A stretch of 64,000 nt of DNA from Lewinellaceae bacterium (GTDB lineage: Bacteria > Bacteroidota > Bacteroidia > Chitinophagales > Saprospiraceae), in NCBI GenBank assembly GCA_020636075.1, contig JACJYO010000005.1, positions 124,001 to 188,000 of the forward strand. Reading direction: 5' to 3'. The first letter of the stretch is position 1; every line of letters begins with the position of its first letter. Of the stretch, positions 1 to 7,762 are shown piece by piece. The position numbers and the translations under genes were made by a program. The notes under the pieces are model-generated. The model did not search any database, had not been told where the DNA came from, and saw only the letters and a program-made list of their open reading frames with translations.

Positions 1-16
1 GGTAGACGGAGAAAAG

Positions 17-478
17 ATGGAACGTGTACGCGAAAAAGTAGAACAAATGGGTGTTTTTTTTGAACGCTCCGGGCTCGCTCCTTTAACGGGTCGTGTGTTT
101 GCATATCTGTTGGTATGTGAACCTCCCCACAAGGATTTTTTCGCCATTCAGGAATTTTTGCAAGCGAGCAAAAGCGCCGTAAGTAATGCCCTGGCAACTT
201 TGACGAGCGAGGGAATGGTGGATTACATCACATTTAGTGGCGACCGACGCCGATATTTTCGGATCAATACAACAGGATGGTTGAATAATCTAAAAAACAA
301 ATTGCGCCGGGTGACTGTTTTGGGAGACCTGCTCGACGATGTACTGCAAGAACGTTGTAATTCCAGATCGCCGGACTTTAGTGATGAACTGAATAAAATT
401 GTCGTTTTTCAGAACTACCTGGCCCGGGGAATTGACCAATTAATAGACGAGTGGGAAAAAAAACAAACAGTTAGCTGA
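17..478 (+). CDS. GbsR/MarR-family winged-helix transcriptional regulator
   Basis: This 153-residue protein has the layout of GbsR-type regulators: a short N-terminal helix, a winged helix-turn-helix at about residues 38-85 (recognition-helix stretch SKSAVSNALATL, wing containing GDRRRYFRI) and a C-terminal helical dimerisation segment. An AG-rich stretch (ggagaaaag) lies just before the ATG. It is the first gene of the window and reads in the same direction as the sphingolipid genes that begin 140 bp downstream, so it could control them, but no operator was recognised. The family call is good; the ligand and target are unknown. Confidence 0.8.
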   Translation: MERVREKVEQMGVFFERSGLAPLTGRVFAYLLVCEPPHKDFFAIQEFLQASKSAVSNALATLTSEGMVDYITFSGDRRRYFRINTTGWLNNLKNKLRRVTVLGDLLDDVLQERCNSRSPDFSDELNKIVVFQNYLARGIDQLIDEWEKKQTVS

Positions 479-621
479 CCGAACGCGCCAAACCTGAATT
501 TTCAAAACCGATATTGTTAATCCATTTTTTATTGCTGGCTGTTGGCCTTGCGTCCGTATACCGGACCAAACCAATAGTCATCAATCACGTTTCTTTTGTT
601 TAAAAGCAATTTCACATCACC

Positions 622-1248
622 ATGGCCGATATCAGTGCGAAAAAAACTTTTGTCTCCAACAGCACAGCCTCCTCGCGTATGTTTAAACGCGACTGGATGG
701 AAGCGTTATCCAAAGTACACTTCAGTGTTCCTTTGGTCTTGTACCTTCCGGTAATTAGTTGGTGCCTGTGGAATGCGCCAATGGCCTGGGCCTCTGTCGG
801 GCTGGTTGTGGGCGGCTTGTTTGCCTGGACCTTAGTTGAGTACGTTTTGCACCGTTTTGTTTTTCATTGGATGCCGCCCGGGAAGGTTGGTGCAAGAATT
901 CACTTTATTTTTCACGGCGTACATCACGATTATCCGAACGACCGGCTACGCCTGGTCATGCCGCCGAGTGTCAGCATCCCGTTGGCCCTGATCTTTTTCT
1001 TTACTTACAAGGCATTGCTGGGTGTACCCACCGTTTTTCCGTTTTTTGCCGGGTTTGTCAGCGGCTACCTGTTTTACGACACCATGCACTACGCCATGCA
1101 TCACCTGAATTGGAAAAATGCCTGGTTTCAACGGATTAAACAACACCATATGCAGCACCACTATCAGCATGATGATATGGGTTTTGGTGTGAGTAATCCC
1201 CTTTGGGACTATGTTTTTAATACAACTTTCAACCAAAAGAAGAAATAA
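622..1248 (+). CDS. Fatty acid 2-hydroxylase-like di-iron membrane hydroxylase (FA2H/Scs7 type)
   Basis: A 208-residue membrane protein of the sterol desaturase/fatty acid hydroxylase superfamily. The histidine clusters are complete: HRFVFH (77-82), HGVHH (98-102), HYAMHH (156-161) and HHMQHH (175-180), with hydrophobic spans at about 36-70 and 118-152. The order and spacing, and phrases such as RLVMPP after the second cluster and GFGVSNPLWDYVF at the C-terminus, resemble the catalytic domain of yeast Scs7 and human FA2H, which 2-hydroxylate the N-acyl chain of ceramide. The N-terminal cytochrome b5 domain of those enzymes is absent. It sits next to serine palmitoyltransferase, so the likely substrate is a sphingolipid acyl chain. 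Related carotenoid hydroxylases share the fold and are the main alternative. Confidence 0.82.
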   Translation: MADISAKKTFVSNSTASSRMFKRDWMEALSKVHFSVPLVLYLPVISWCLWNAPMAWASVGLVVGGLFAWTLVEYVLHRFVFHWMPPGKVGARIHFIFHGVHHDYPNDRLRLVMPPSVSIPLALIFFFTYKALLGVPTVFPFFAGFVSGYLFYDTMHYAMHHLNWKNAWFQRIKQHHMQHHYQHDDMGFGVSNPLWDYVFNTTFNQKKK

Positions 1249-1317
1249 GCGGAGCAGCGCTCCATGTCATGTACCACTCCGGTGCGCTACTTTTTACTTA
1301 ACGAAATATTTATTGGG

Positions 1318-2532
1318 ATGAATAAAAATCTACTCGCCCGTACGGATAGTTATACCGAACCAGACAAGGCCCGAAAGGCAGGACTGTATCCTTACTTTCG
1401 TGTAATTCAGTCGGAACAGGATACTGAAGTGATGATCGACGGGAAACCCGTACTCATGTTTGGCTCCAACTCCTACCTGGGGCTGACCAATCACCCTAAA
1501 ATTAAAGAGGCTGCCCAGGAGGCTACTGCTAAATATGGTACAGGCTGCGCCGGCTCGCGCTTTTTGAACGGCACGCTGAGCATCCATATCGAATTGGAGG
1601 AGGCGCTGGCCGAATACCTTGAACGCGAAGCCGTTATTTTGTATAGCACAGGTTTTCAGGCGAACCTTGGCGCATTGGCGCCCCTGGTCAGTCGGCACGA
1701 CTATGTTTTGATTGACGAGCGGGTACACGCTTCCATTATTGATGCCACGCGCTTGTCCTTTGGCAAAGTGCAAAAGTATGGGCACAATGATATGGCAGAC
1801 CTGGAGCGCATGGCTGCCCGCCTGCCCAATGAGGTACTCAAGTTTATTGTTGTCGACGGCATTTTTAGCATGGAGGGCGATCTTGCCCCCTTGCCGGAAA
1901 TAGCCGCCATCGCCAAACGGCACAATTGTGTGGTCGTGTGCGATGATGCGCACTCCATTGGGGTGATCGGCAAACTGGGTATTGGTACCGGCTCTCACTA
2001 TGGCATCAATGAGGCCGTTGATATCCAAATCGGTACGTTTAGCAAATCGCTGGCTTCGCTGGGCGGTTTTATTGCCTCTTCCAAATCGGTAATCGAATTT
2101 TTGAAACACCATTCCCGCTCGCTGATCTTCAGTGCCAGCATGACGCCGGCCTCAGCTGCCAGTGTGCTGGCTGCCCTCGAAATCCTGAAGGCCGAGCCCG
2201 AACGGATCGACCGGCTTTGGGAAAACACCAATTATGCCATCGAGCGCTTCCGGGATCTGGGATTTGAAATCGGCCATACCGCTTCGCCCATCATCCCGCT
2301 TTATGTGCGCGATAACTACAAAACCTTTGCCCTCTCAACCCAGTCGTTCCGGGAAGGGGTGTTTATCAATCCGGTTGTTTCCCCTGCGGTACCCAGTGAA
2401 GAATCGCTCATCCGGTTTTCGCTGATGGCTACCCATTCGATCGAGCAGATCGACCGGGCAGTCGATATTTTATATCGCAATGCCAAACAACTTGGAATTT
2501 TGGACCGCCAAATAGATATGGTAACGGTATGA
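1318..2532 (+). CDS. spt: Serine palmitoyltransferase (PLP-dependent alpha-oxoamine synthase)
   Basis: An alpha-oxoamine synthase of about 404 residues that condenses L-serine with a long-chain acyl thioester to 3-ketosphinganine, the committed step of sphingolipid synthesis. It has the glycine-rich GTGCAGSRFLNGT segment, the cofactor-binding CDDAH (about 208-212) and the PLP lysine in GTFSKSLASLGG (K243). This lysine motif and the following FSASMTPAS are characteristic of Bacteroidota serine palmitoyltransferases, and biotin (bioF) or threonine-catabolism (kbl) genes are not nearby. An upstream in-frame ATG at 1264 would add 18 residues unlike the family; 1318 gives the usual N-terminus. The stop overlaps the next start (ATGA), implying translational coupling. 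Confidence 0.88.
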   Translation: MNKNLLARTDSYTEPDKARKAGLYPYFRVIQSEQDTEVMIDGKPVLMFGSNSYLGLTNHPKIKEAAQEATAKYGTGCAGSRFLNGTLSIHIELEEALAEYLEREAVILYSTGFQANLGALAPLVSRHDYVLIDERVHASIIDATRLSFGKVQKYGHNDMADLERMAARLPNEVLKFIVVDGIFSMEGDLAPLPEIAAIAKRHNCVVVCDDAHSIGVIGKLGIGTGSHYGINEAVDIQIGTFSKSLASLGGFIASSKSVIEFLKHHSRSLIFSASMTPASAASVLAALEILKAEPERIDRLWENTNYAIERFRDLGFEIGHTASPIIPLYVRDNYKTFALSTQSFREGVFINPVVSPAVPSEESLIRFSLMATHSIEQIDRAVDILYRNAKQLGILDRQIDMVTV

Positions 2533-3656
2533 TCGAAATTATCAAGGTAGACCCCAGCAGCAAAAACCAGCTTACCCGGTTCATAGATTTTCCGCACGAC
2601 TTGTACGCCGGCGATCCGAACTATGTGCCCATGCTGTACATGGAACAGGAGGCACTGCTCAACCCAAAAAAATCGCCGTTTTTCAAGCACTCCACCGCCG
2701 AGTATTTCCTTGCTTTGAAAGACGGGGTTGTTGCCGGGCGTATCGCTGCGATCCTCAACCGAAACCACATCAACTACACCCAAAAACAGGAAGGTTTTTT
2801 TGGGTTTTTCGATGTGATAAACGACCAAGCCGTGGCAAATGCCCTGCTTGATACTGCGGCTGAATGGCTACGCCGGCAAGGCATTTCAACGGTGATCGGG
2901 CCGGCCAATTTTTCCACCAATGAAACCTGCGGGCTGTTGGTTGAAAATTTTGACGAGCCGCCGTTTATCATGATGACCTACAATGCGCCGTATTACATTG
3001 ACCTGTTGGAAAATTACGGGTTCAGCAAAAACGTCGATCTGCTTTGCTATGAACTGGTTGACTCCGACTTGCCGCACGAGGTGATGGAATTTGCCGACAA
3101 ACTGGAAAAACGACTGGCCGATCGTGGCGTGACGATCCGGCAGATCAATATGAAGCGCTTTCACGATGAAATTGAAAAATTCCTGCCGGTTTACAACGAA
3201 TCCTGGGCCGAAAACACGGGATTCGTACCCATGACGGCAGACGAAGTGCGGCAAATCGGCAAAGACCTCAAGCAGGTCATCGACCCCGAATATGTTTACT
3301 TCGCTGAAAAAGACGGAAAGATCATCGGCGTATCGCTCACTATTCCCAATGTAAACGAAGCGCAGATTAGGGTAAAACGCGGGCGACTGTTCCCCTTCGG
3401 CGTGTTCAAGTTGTTGTTTGGATTGAAAAAAATTAAATCCATCCGGATACTGGCCCTGGGTACCATCAAGGAATACCGGCGCCTGGGGGTGGACGTCTGT
3501 TTTTACGTGCGCAATATTCGGACGAGTTTGCGCAAAGGCGTCAGCCGGGCTGAAGCATCCTGGATATTGGAAAACAACGATATGATGAACCGCGCGCTGG
3601 AGCATATTCATGGAAAGGTTTACCGAAAATACCGGCTCTACGAAAAAGCCCTGTAA
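2529..3656 (+). CDS. GNAT-fold acyltransferase-like protein, candidate bacterial ceramide synthase
   Basis: A 375-residue soluble protein with an N-terminal segment opening DFPHDLYAGDPNYVP and a GNAT-like C-terminal half, including YVYFAEKDGKIIGVSLTIPN (the GNAT beta4-beta5 hairpin style) and a basic GTIKEYRRLGVD that resembles a degenerate acyl-CoA-binding motif. It starts inside the stop of serine palmitoyltransferase, so the two are almost certainly co-translated. In characterised bacterial sphingolipid loci the N-acyltransferase that makes (dihydro)ceramide is a GNAT-superfamily protein unrelated to eukaryotic ceramide synthase. From that knowledge and the position I infer the same role here. 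The family assignment is stronger than the substrate assignment. Confidence 0.6.
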   Translation: MIEIIKVDPSSKNQLTRFIDFPHDLYAGDPNYVPMLYMEQEALLNPKKSPFFKHSTAEYFLALKDGVVAGRIAAILNRNHINYTQKQEGFFGFFDVINDQAVANALLDTAAEWLRRQGISTVIGPANFSTNETCGLLVENFDEPPFIMMTYNAPYYIDLLENYGFSKNVDLLCYELVDSDLPHEVMEFADKLEKRLADRGVTIRQINMKRFHDEIEKFLPVYNESWAENTGFVPMTADEVRQIGKDLKQVIDPEYVYFAEKDGKIIGVSLTIPNVNEAQIRVKRGRLFPFGVFKLLFGLKKIKSIRILALGTIKEYRRLGVDVCFYVRNIRTSLRKGVSRAEASWILENNDMMNRALEHIHGKVYRKYRLYEKAL

Positions 3657-3794
3657 CGCCGACTGTTAGTCGGCGTAATCCAGAAAATGCGACAACGCCG
3701 ACTGTTAATCGGCGTAATTCAGAAAATGCGACCACGCTGCCTAACTGGCGGCGTAATCAAAATCAAAGTGACCACGCCGACTACCAGTCGGCGT
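3656..3794. repeat. Tandem array of four 21-nt hairpins, 39-40 bp period
   Basis: Four inverted repeats at 3656-3676, 3695-3715, 3734-3754 and 3774-3794 have the form ACGCCGACT-(loop)-AGTCGGCGT; copies 2 and 3 have diverged in compensating ways (copy 3 reads ACGCTGCC...GGCGGCGT). Spacers of 18-19 nt are also related (the first two contain CAGAAAATGCGAC). The array fills the gap between the GNAT gene and the desaturase and starts at the GNAT stop codon. It could reduce read-through, stabilise the upstream mRNA, or be a mobile intergenic repeat. There is no T-run after each hairpin. Confidence 0.85.
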
Positions 3795-3808
3795 TACAAA
3801 AAAATTCA

Positions 3809-4813
3809 ATGGCTTATCAAAAAGATTTTACCTACGTAACAGGTACCGAGCCCCACCGCGTGCGCACCAAAGCAATTATCACTGCACACCCGGAAGTACG
3901 CAACCTGATCACTAAAAATCCGACAACAGCCCTGATCATTCTGGCCTGCGTCGTTTTTCAGGTGGTACTGGCTTTTTTTCTGCGCGACCAAAGTTGGTGG
4001 CTGATCCTGGCGCTGGCCTGGTTGGTGGGGGCATTCCCTTCACATACCTTGTTTGTTTGTATCCACGAAGCTGCGCATCACCTGATTTTTAAAAAACGCA
4101 GCTGGAATATTTATGCGGGCATATTTGCCAATTTGCCAACCCTCCTGCCCTCGGCCATTTCATTTAAAAATTATCACCTGAAGCACCATGCCTTTCAGGG
4201 AGTACATGAGTTGGATGCCGACCTGCCCTCGCGCTGGGAAGCCCGTTTGATCAACAATTATTTTATTGGAAAGGCCTTGTGGCTGCTGTTGTTCCCGGTT
4301 TTTCAGGCTGCCCGTACAGTGCGTTGCAAAGAAGTGGCAGAGGTAGACCGTTGGGTAATCCTGAATGTGGTAGTGCAATTTGCCTTTGATATTGCCGTGG
4401 TGTACTTTTTTGGCTGGAAGGCTTTTGCTTACCTCGGACTGAGTTTCATGTTTTCCATCGGCCTGCATCCCCTGGGTGCGCGCTGGATACAGGAACACTA
4501 CCTGGTGCTCGATAAAGATCAGGAAACATACAGCTACTACGGCTTGTTGAACCCGGTGAATTTAAATGTCGGTTATCACAACGAACACCACGATATGCCT
4601 TCCGTGCCCTGGAACAACCTGCCCAAGCTGAAGGCCATGGCGCCCGAGTTCTATGATCACTTGAAATATCACAAGTCGTATACGAAACTGTTTTTCCAGT
4701 TTCTGTTCAGCCAGGAAGTTGGCTTGTTTTCCCGCATTCTGCGCCGTGAACGTGGGAATGTCCCCCTGAGCGATGACTCGACACCGGATGTGCAATTGTT
4801 CAATAAAGGTTAG
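3809..4813 (+). CDS. Sphingolipid (dihydroceramide) delta-4 desaturase, DEGS1-like
   Basis: A 334-residue membrane fatty-acid desaturase with the three histidine boxes HEAAHH (86-91), HLKHH (123-127) and HNEHH (257-261), plus the conserved H220 and QEHY (228-231). Beyond the boxes, the protein follows the eukaryotic DEGS1/DES1 layout closely: an N-terminal segment like the Des-type lipid desaturase domain (TEPHRVRTKAIITAHPEV), FANLP before box 2, and ETYSYYGLLNPV plus NVGYHNEHHD around box 3. DES1 introduces the 4,5-trans double bond of the sphingoid base, turning dihydroceramide into ceramide. The setting between ceramide-forming genes supports that role. Some relatives act as C4-hydroxylases, so the exact product needs testing. 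Confidence 0.85.
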   Translation: MAYQKDFTYVTGTEPHRVRTKAIITAHPEVRNLITKNPTTALIILACVVFQVVLAFFLRDQSWWLILALAWLVGAFPSHTLFVCIHEAAHHLIFKKRSWNIYAGIFANLPTLLPSAISFKNYHLKHHAFQGVHELDADLPSRWEARLINNYFIGKALWLLLFPVFQAARTVRCKEVAEVDRWVILNVVVQFAFDIAVVYFFGWKAFAYLGLSFMFSIGLHPLGARWIQEHYLVLDKDQETYSYYGLLNPVNLNVGYHNEHHDMPSVPWNNLPKLKAMAPEFYDHLKYHKSYTKLFFQFLFSQEVGLFSRILRRERGNVPLSDDSTPDVQLFNKG

Positions 4814-4816
4814 AAA

Positions 4817-4917
4817 GTTTCTGGTTTGAGGGTTTCTGGTTAGAAGGTTGTACACCATTCCGGATGTTGAACAACCTTCTAACCAGAAACCCCAAACCAG
4901 AAACCCCAAACCAGAAA
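4817..4917. repeat. Imperfect inverted repeat between desaturase and SDR genes
   Basis: The left arm (4817-4851) and right arm (about 4871-4904) are complementary over about 34 bp around the core CTGGTTAGAAGGTTGT, with one bulge. The arms are themselves made of a direct repeat of the type GTTTCTGGTTTG, and the right side has one extra unit up to 4917. It lies just after the desaturase stop and could act as a terminator or as an intergenic repeat of the kind seen elsewhere in this window. Confidence 0.75.
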
Positions 4918-4926
4918 CGTAAAATA

Positions 4927-5913
4927 ATGAAACGCATCCTTATTACCGGCGCCAGTGGATTTATTGGCAGTACACTTACCGACCATGCTTTGGCAAAAGG
5001 TTGGGAAGTAACTGCCGCAGTGCGGCCTACCAGTAGCCGGGGGTATCTTCAAGATACCCGGATCAAATTTTTACAACTCCACTTTGACAACGAACAGGCA
5101 CTCCGGCGCGAATTGATCGAAGCGGGCCGGTTTGACTATGTGGTACATATTGCCGGCACAACGAAGGCACTGCGCCGGGAAGACTATTTTCAGATTAATA
5201 CTGAAAACACACGGCGTTTTGTCGATATTTTACGGGAAGACGCCCTCCTTCCGCAACGTTTTTTGTTTATGAGTAGTCTGGCAGCTCAGGGCCCGGCTGA
5301 TGGTGATTTCAAGGTGCACCCCGGGCAAACGCCCCAACCGGTAACGGCCTATGGGGCTAGTAAACTGGCCGCCGAGCAATACCTGGGAAGTTTGACGGAT
5401 TTTCCCTGGACTGCCGTTCAACCGACCGCTGTGTTTGGTCCGCGCGATAAGGATATTCTGGAGTTTGTCCGGCTGGTTAATTTAGGTTTCGAATTGTATA
5501 TTGGTACAAAGCCTCAACGGGTGAGCTTTATTTACAGTAAAGATCTGGCCGACTTAATGTTGGCCGCCCTCGAACGGGGGCAAACCGGGCAGCGCTACAT
5601 CGCAGCTGATAACCGCGATTACACTACCGACGACTTGGGTGAGGCTACCCGCACAGCCTTGCAGCGCCGTACACTCCGCTTGCGCCTACCAATGGGCATC
5701 GTTCGGGTAGTTGCCGGCGTTTCTGAAACATTGGGGAAATGGCGCGGTCAAATGCCGCCGCTCAACCGCGAAAAACTGAATGAAATCGGAGGTGTTAGTT
5801 GGTGGTGCGATGCCTCGCACACCCTGGATGCCCTCGGGTTTGAACCGCGATACGACCTGTTTTCCGGTATGCAGGAAACAGTGGATTGGTATCGCGCTGA
5901 AAAATGGATTTAA
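4927..5913 (+). CDS. NAD(P)-dependent epimerase/dehydratase-type extended SDR, candidate ceramide reductase
   Basis: A 328-residue extended short-chain dehydrogenase with an N-terminal Rossmann motif TGASGFIG (about residues 7-14) and the catalytic YxxxK pair in AYGASKLAAEQ; the preceding SSLAAQ supplies the catalytic serine region. An in-frame ATG at 4864 lies within the upstream inverted repeat, so the ATG at 4927, immediately before the Rossmann strand, is chosen. Known bacterial sphingolipid clusters contain an extended SDR (CerR) that reduces the 3-keto group after N-acylation. Position next to the ceramide genes makes that the leading hypothesis, with a sugar-nucleotide epimerase as the alternative. 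Confidence 0.7.
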   Translation: MKRILITGASGFIGSTLTDHALAKGWEVTAAVRPTSSRGYLQDTRIKFLQLHFDNEQALRRELIEAGRFDYVVHIAGTTKALRREDYFQINTENTRRFVDILREDALLPQRFLFMSSLAAQGPADGDFKVHPGQTPQPVTAYGASKLAAEQYLGSLTDFPWTAVQPTAVFGPRDKDILEFVRLVNLGFELYIGTKPQRVSFIYSKDLADLMLAALERGQTGQRYIAADNRDYTTDDLGEATRTALQRRTLRLRLPMGIVRVVAGVSETLGKWRGQMPPLNREKLNEIGGVSWWCDASHTLDALGFEPRYDLFSGMQETVDWYRAEKWI

Positions 5914-5937
5914 TTACGAGTATCAAATATTTGAATT

Positions 5938-7296
5938 ATGGCAACTAAAAAAATAGATATCAAGCCAGCGAGTGGGAAACTCGGCATTCTGACGCCCGGG
6001 ATGGGCGCTGTAGCAACAACCTTTATCGCCGGAGTATTGGCAGCCCGCAAAGAGCTGGCTTTGCCAATCGGTTCGCTCACGCAAATGGGTACCATCCGGT
6101 TAGGCAAGCGCACGGAGCCGCGCAACCCGCGGATCAAGGATTTTGTGCCCCTGGCTAACCTGGACAACCTGGTGTTTGGCGGCTGGGACGTGTACGCCGA
6201 CAACGTGTATGAAGCAGCCCTGCAGGCAAAAGTGATCGACCGCGGTATGGTGGAGGCGCTCAAGCCCGAACTGGAGCAAATCAAACCCATGAAAGCGGTT
6301 TTCGACAAAGCGTATGTGCGCAACCTCGACGGTACGCACGTCAAATCGGCCGATACAAAAATGGGATTGGCCGAGCAGCTCATGGAGGACATCCGCCAGT
6401 TTAAATCTTCCAACAATTGCGACCGCCTGGTAATGGTTTGGTGCGCATCTACGGAAGCCTACACTGAAGCAAGCGAGGTACATCAGTCGCTCGAAGCCTT
6501 TGAAGAAGGGCTGCGCAACAACGACCCCCGCATTGCACCCAGCATGATCTACGTGTATGCCGCGCTGAAAATGGGCGTGCCTTTTGCAAACGGCGCTCCC
6601 AACCTCACCTGCGACATACCGGCCATTGTTGAACTGGCCCTCAAGATGCAGGTGCCGATTGCCGGTAAAGATTTCAAAACCGGTCAGACCCTCATGAAAA
6701 CTATTGTGGCGCCTGGCCTGCACGCCCGTGCATTGGGTGTTCATGGTTGGTTCTCCAGCAACATCCTCGGCAACCGCGATGGCGCTGTTTTGGATGCCCC
6801 AGAAAATTTCAAAACCAAGGAGGTGTCCAAAGGCAATGTGCTTGACGGTATTTTCAATGCTGATTTGCAGCCCGAGCTCTATGGCGACATTTACCACAAA
6901 ATCCGGATCAACTATTACCCCCCGCACGGCGACAACAAGGAGAGCTGGGACAACATCGACATCTTCGGCTGGATGGGCTATAAAATGCAGGTCAAAATCA
7001 ACTTCCTGTGCCGCGATTCTATCCTCGCTGCACCGATTGTACTGGATCTGGCCTTGCTAATGGACCTGGCACAACGCTCCAGGCTTCGCGGTATTCAGGA
7101 ATGGCTGTCGTTTTATTTTAAAGCACCACAAACGGCGCCCGGACTGCCGCCGCAACACGATATTTTTAAACAACTGAGCAAACTGGAAAATACGCTGCGC
7201 TACCTGATGGGTGAGGACCTGATCACTCACCTGGGTATGGATTATTATGAAGAACTCGAAAAAGAGTATGAGGCGCTTTTACAAGTTAATGCTTAG
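5938..7296 (+). CDS. myo-inositol-1-phosphate synthase
   Basis: A 452-residue protein of the inositol-3-phosphate synthase family, which isomerises glucose 6-phosphate to L-myo-inositol 1-phosphate using bound NAD. The N-terminal dinucleotide-binding turn is TPGMGAVATTF (about 19-29). The family signature GKDFKTGQT lies at about 242-250, preceded by NGAPNLTCDIPAI and followed by the substrate-site segment containing KINYYPPHGDNKESWDNID. Size and motifs match Bacteroidota forms that feed inositol phosphate into lipid synthesis. It overlaps the next gene (PgpA-like) and lies just downstream of the ceramide genes, so inositol is probably made for inositol sphingolipids rather than for soluble osmolytes. 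Confidence 0.9.
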   Translation: MATKKIDIKPASGKLGILTPGMGAVATTFIAGVLAARKELALPIGSLTQMGTIRLGKRTEPRNPRIKDFVPLANLDNLVFGGWDVYADNVYEAALQAKVIDRGMVEALKPELEQIKPMKAVFDKAYVRNLDGTHVKSADTKMGLAEQLMEDIRQFKSSNNCDRLVMVWCASTEAYTEASEVHQSLEAFEEGLRNNDPRIAPSMIYVYAALKMGVPFANGAPNLTCDIPAIVELALKMQVPIAGKDFKTGQTLMKTIVAPGLHARALGVHGWFSSNILGNRDGAVLDAPENFKTKEVSKGNVLDGIFNADLQPELYGDIYHKIRINYYPPHGDNKESWDNIDIFGWMGYKMQVKINFLCRDSILAAPIVLDLALLMDLAQRSRLRGIQEWLSFYFKAPQTAPGLPPQHDIFKQLSKLENTLRYLMGEDLITHLGMDYYEELEKEYEALLQVNA

Positions 7297-7723
7297 TGGC
7301 TTTGGCACAGGATGGCTGCCGCTGGCCCCCGGTACCTGGGGCGCCGCGGCAGCCGCTCTGTTGGTCTGGCCACTGACAATTTGGACGCCCGGGCTGTTAA
7401 ATCTGGAACTAAGTGGTTTAATTATCGCGTTTCTCTGGATTGGCGTACTTGGCTCCGACCAAATGACCGCCGAATGGGGGGAAGACCCCAGCCAGACGGT
7501 CATCGATGAAATGGTGGGTATGTGGATCGCTTTGTTGGGACTGCCTATGCTTTGGCCCTGGTGGTTGGCAGCATTTCTGCTGTTCCGGTTTTTTGACATT
7601 TTTAAACCGCTGGGTATTCGCAGTTTGGAAAAAATTGGCCGGGGATGGGGCGTGATGCTCGACGATGTGCTGGCTGGCGTGTATGCGAATGTAGTGTTGC
7701 AAGTAGCGTTGTTGCAGTTTTGA
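7268..7723 (+). CDS. PgpA-family phosphatase (phosphatidylglycerophosphatase A type; candidate phosphatidylinositol-phosphate phosphatase)
   Basis: A small integral membrane protein of about 151 residues with the PgpA hallmarks: GTGWLPLAPGTWG near the N-terminus, VIDEMVGMW in the centre, and FRFFDIFKPLG plus MLDDVLAGVYAN in the C-terminal half, whose acidic residues form the metal site. The start at 7268 lies inside the 3' end of the inositol-phosphate synthase gene; ATG at 7247 or 7289 is also possible. PgpA normally dephosphorylates phosphatidylglycerophosphate. In inositol-lipid clusters of gut Bacteroides a phosphatase converts phosphatidylinositol phosphate to phosphatidylinositol, and the location here suggests that role. 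Confidence 0.82.
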   Translation: MRRFYKLMLSGFGTGWLPLAPGTWGAAAAALLVWPLTIWTPGLLNLELSGLIIAFLWIGVLGSDQMTAEWGEDPSQTVIDEMVGMWIALLGLPMLWPWWLAAFLLFRFFDIFKPLGIRSLEKIGRGWGVMLDDVLAGVYANVVLQVALLQF

Positions 7724-7762
7724 GCAAGAAAGCGGCAAAAAATCAAGAACCTCTGATGGGTC

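Noticed and set aside
1330..2112. Long open frame opposite serine palmitoyltransferase
   Set aside because: It is the antisense of a well-conserved gene, has no recognisable domain and shows biased composition from the other strand's codons.
3656..3794. CRISPR-like array
   Set aside because: The repeats are palindromic and diverge between copies, and the spacers resemble each other instead of being unique. No cas gene is nearby.
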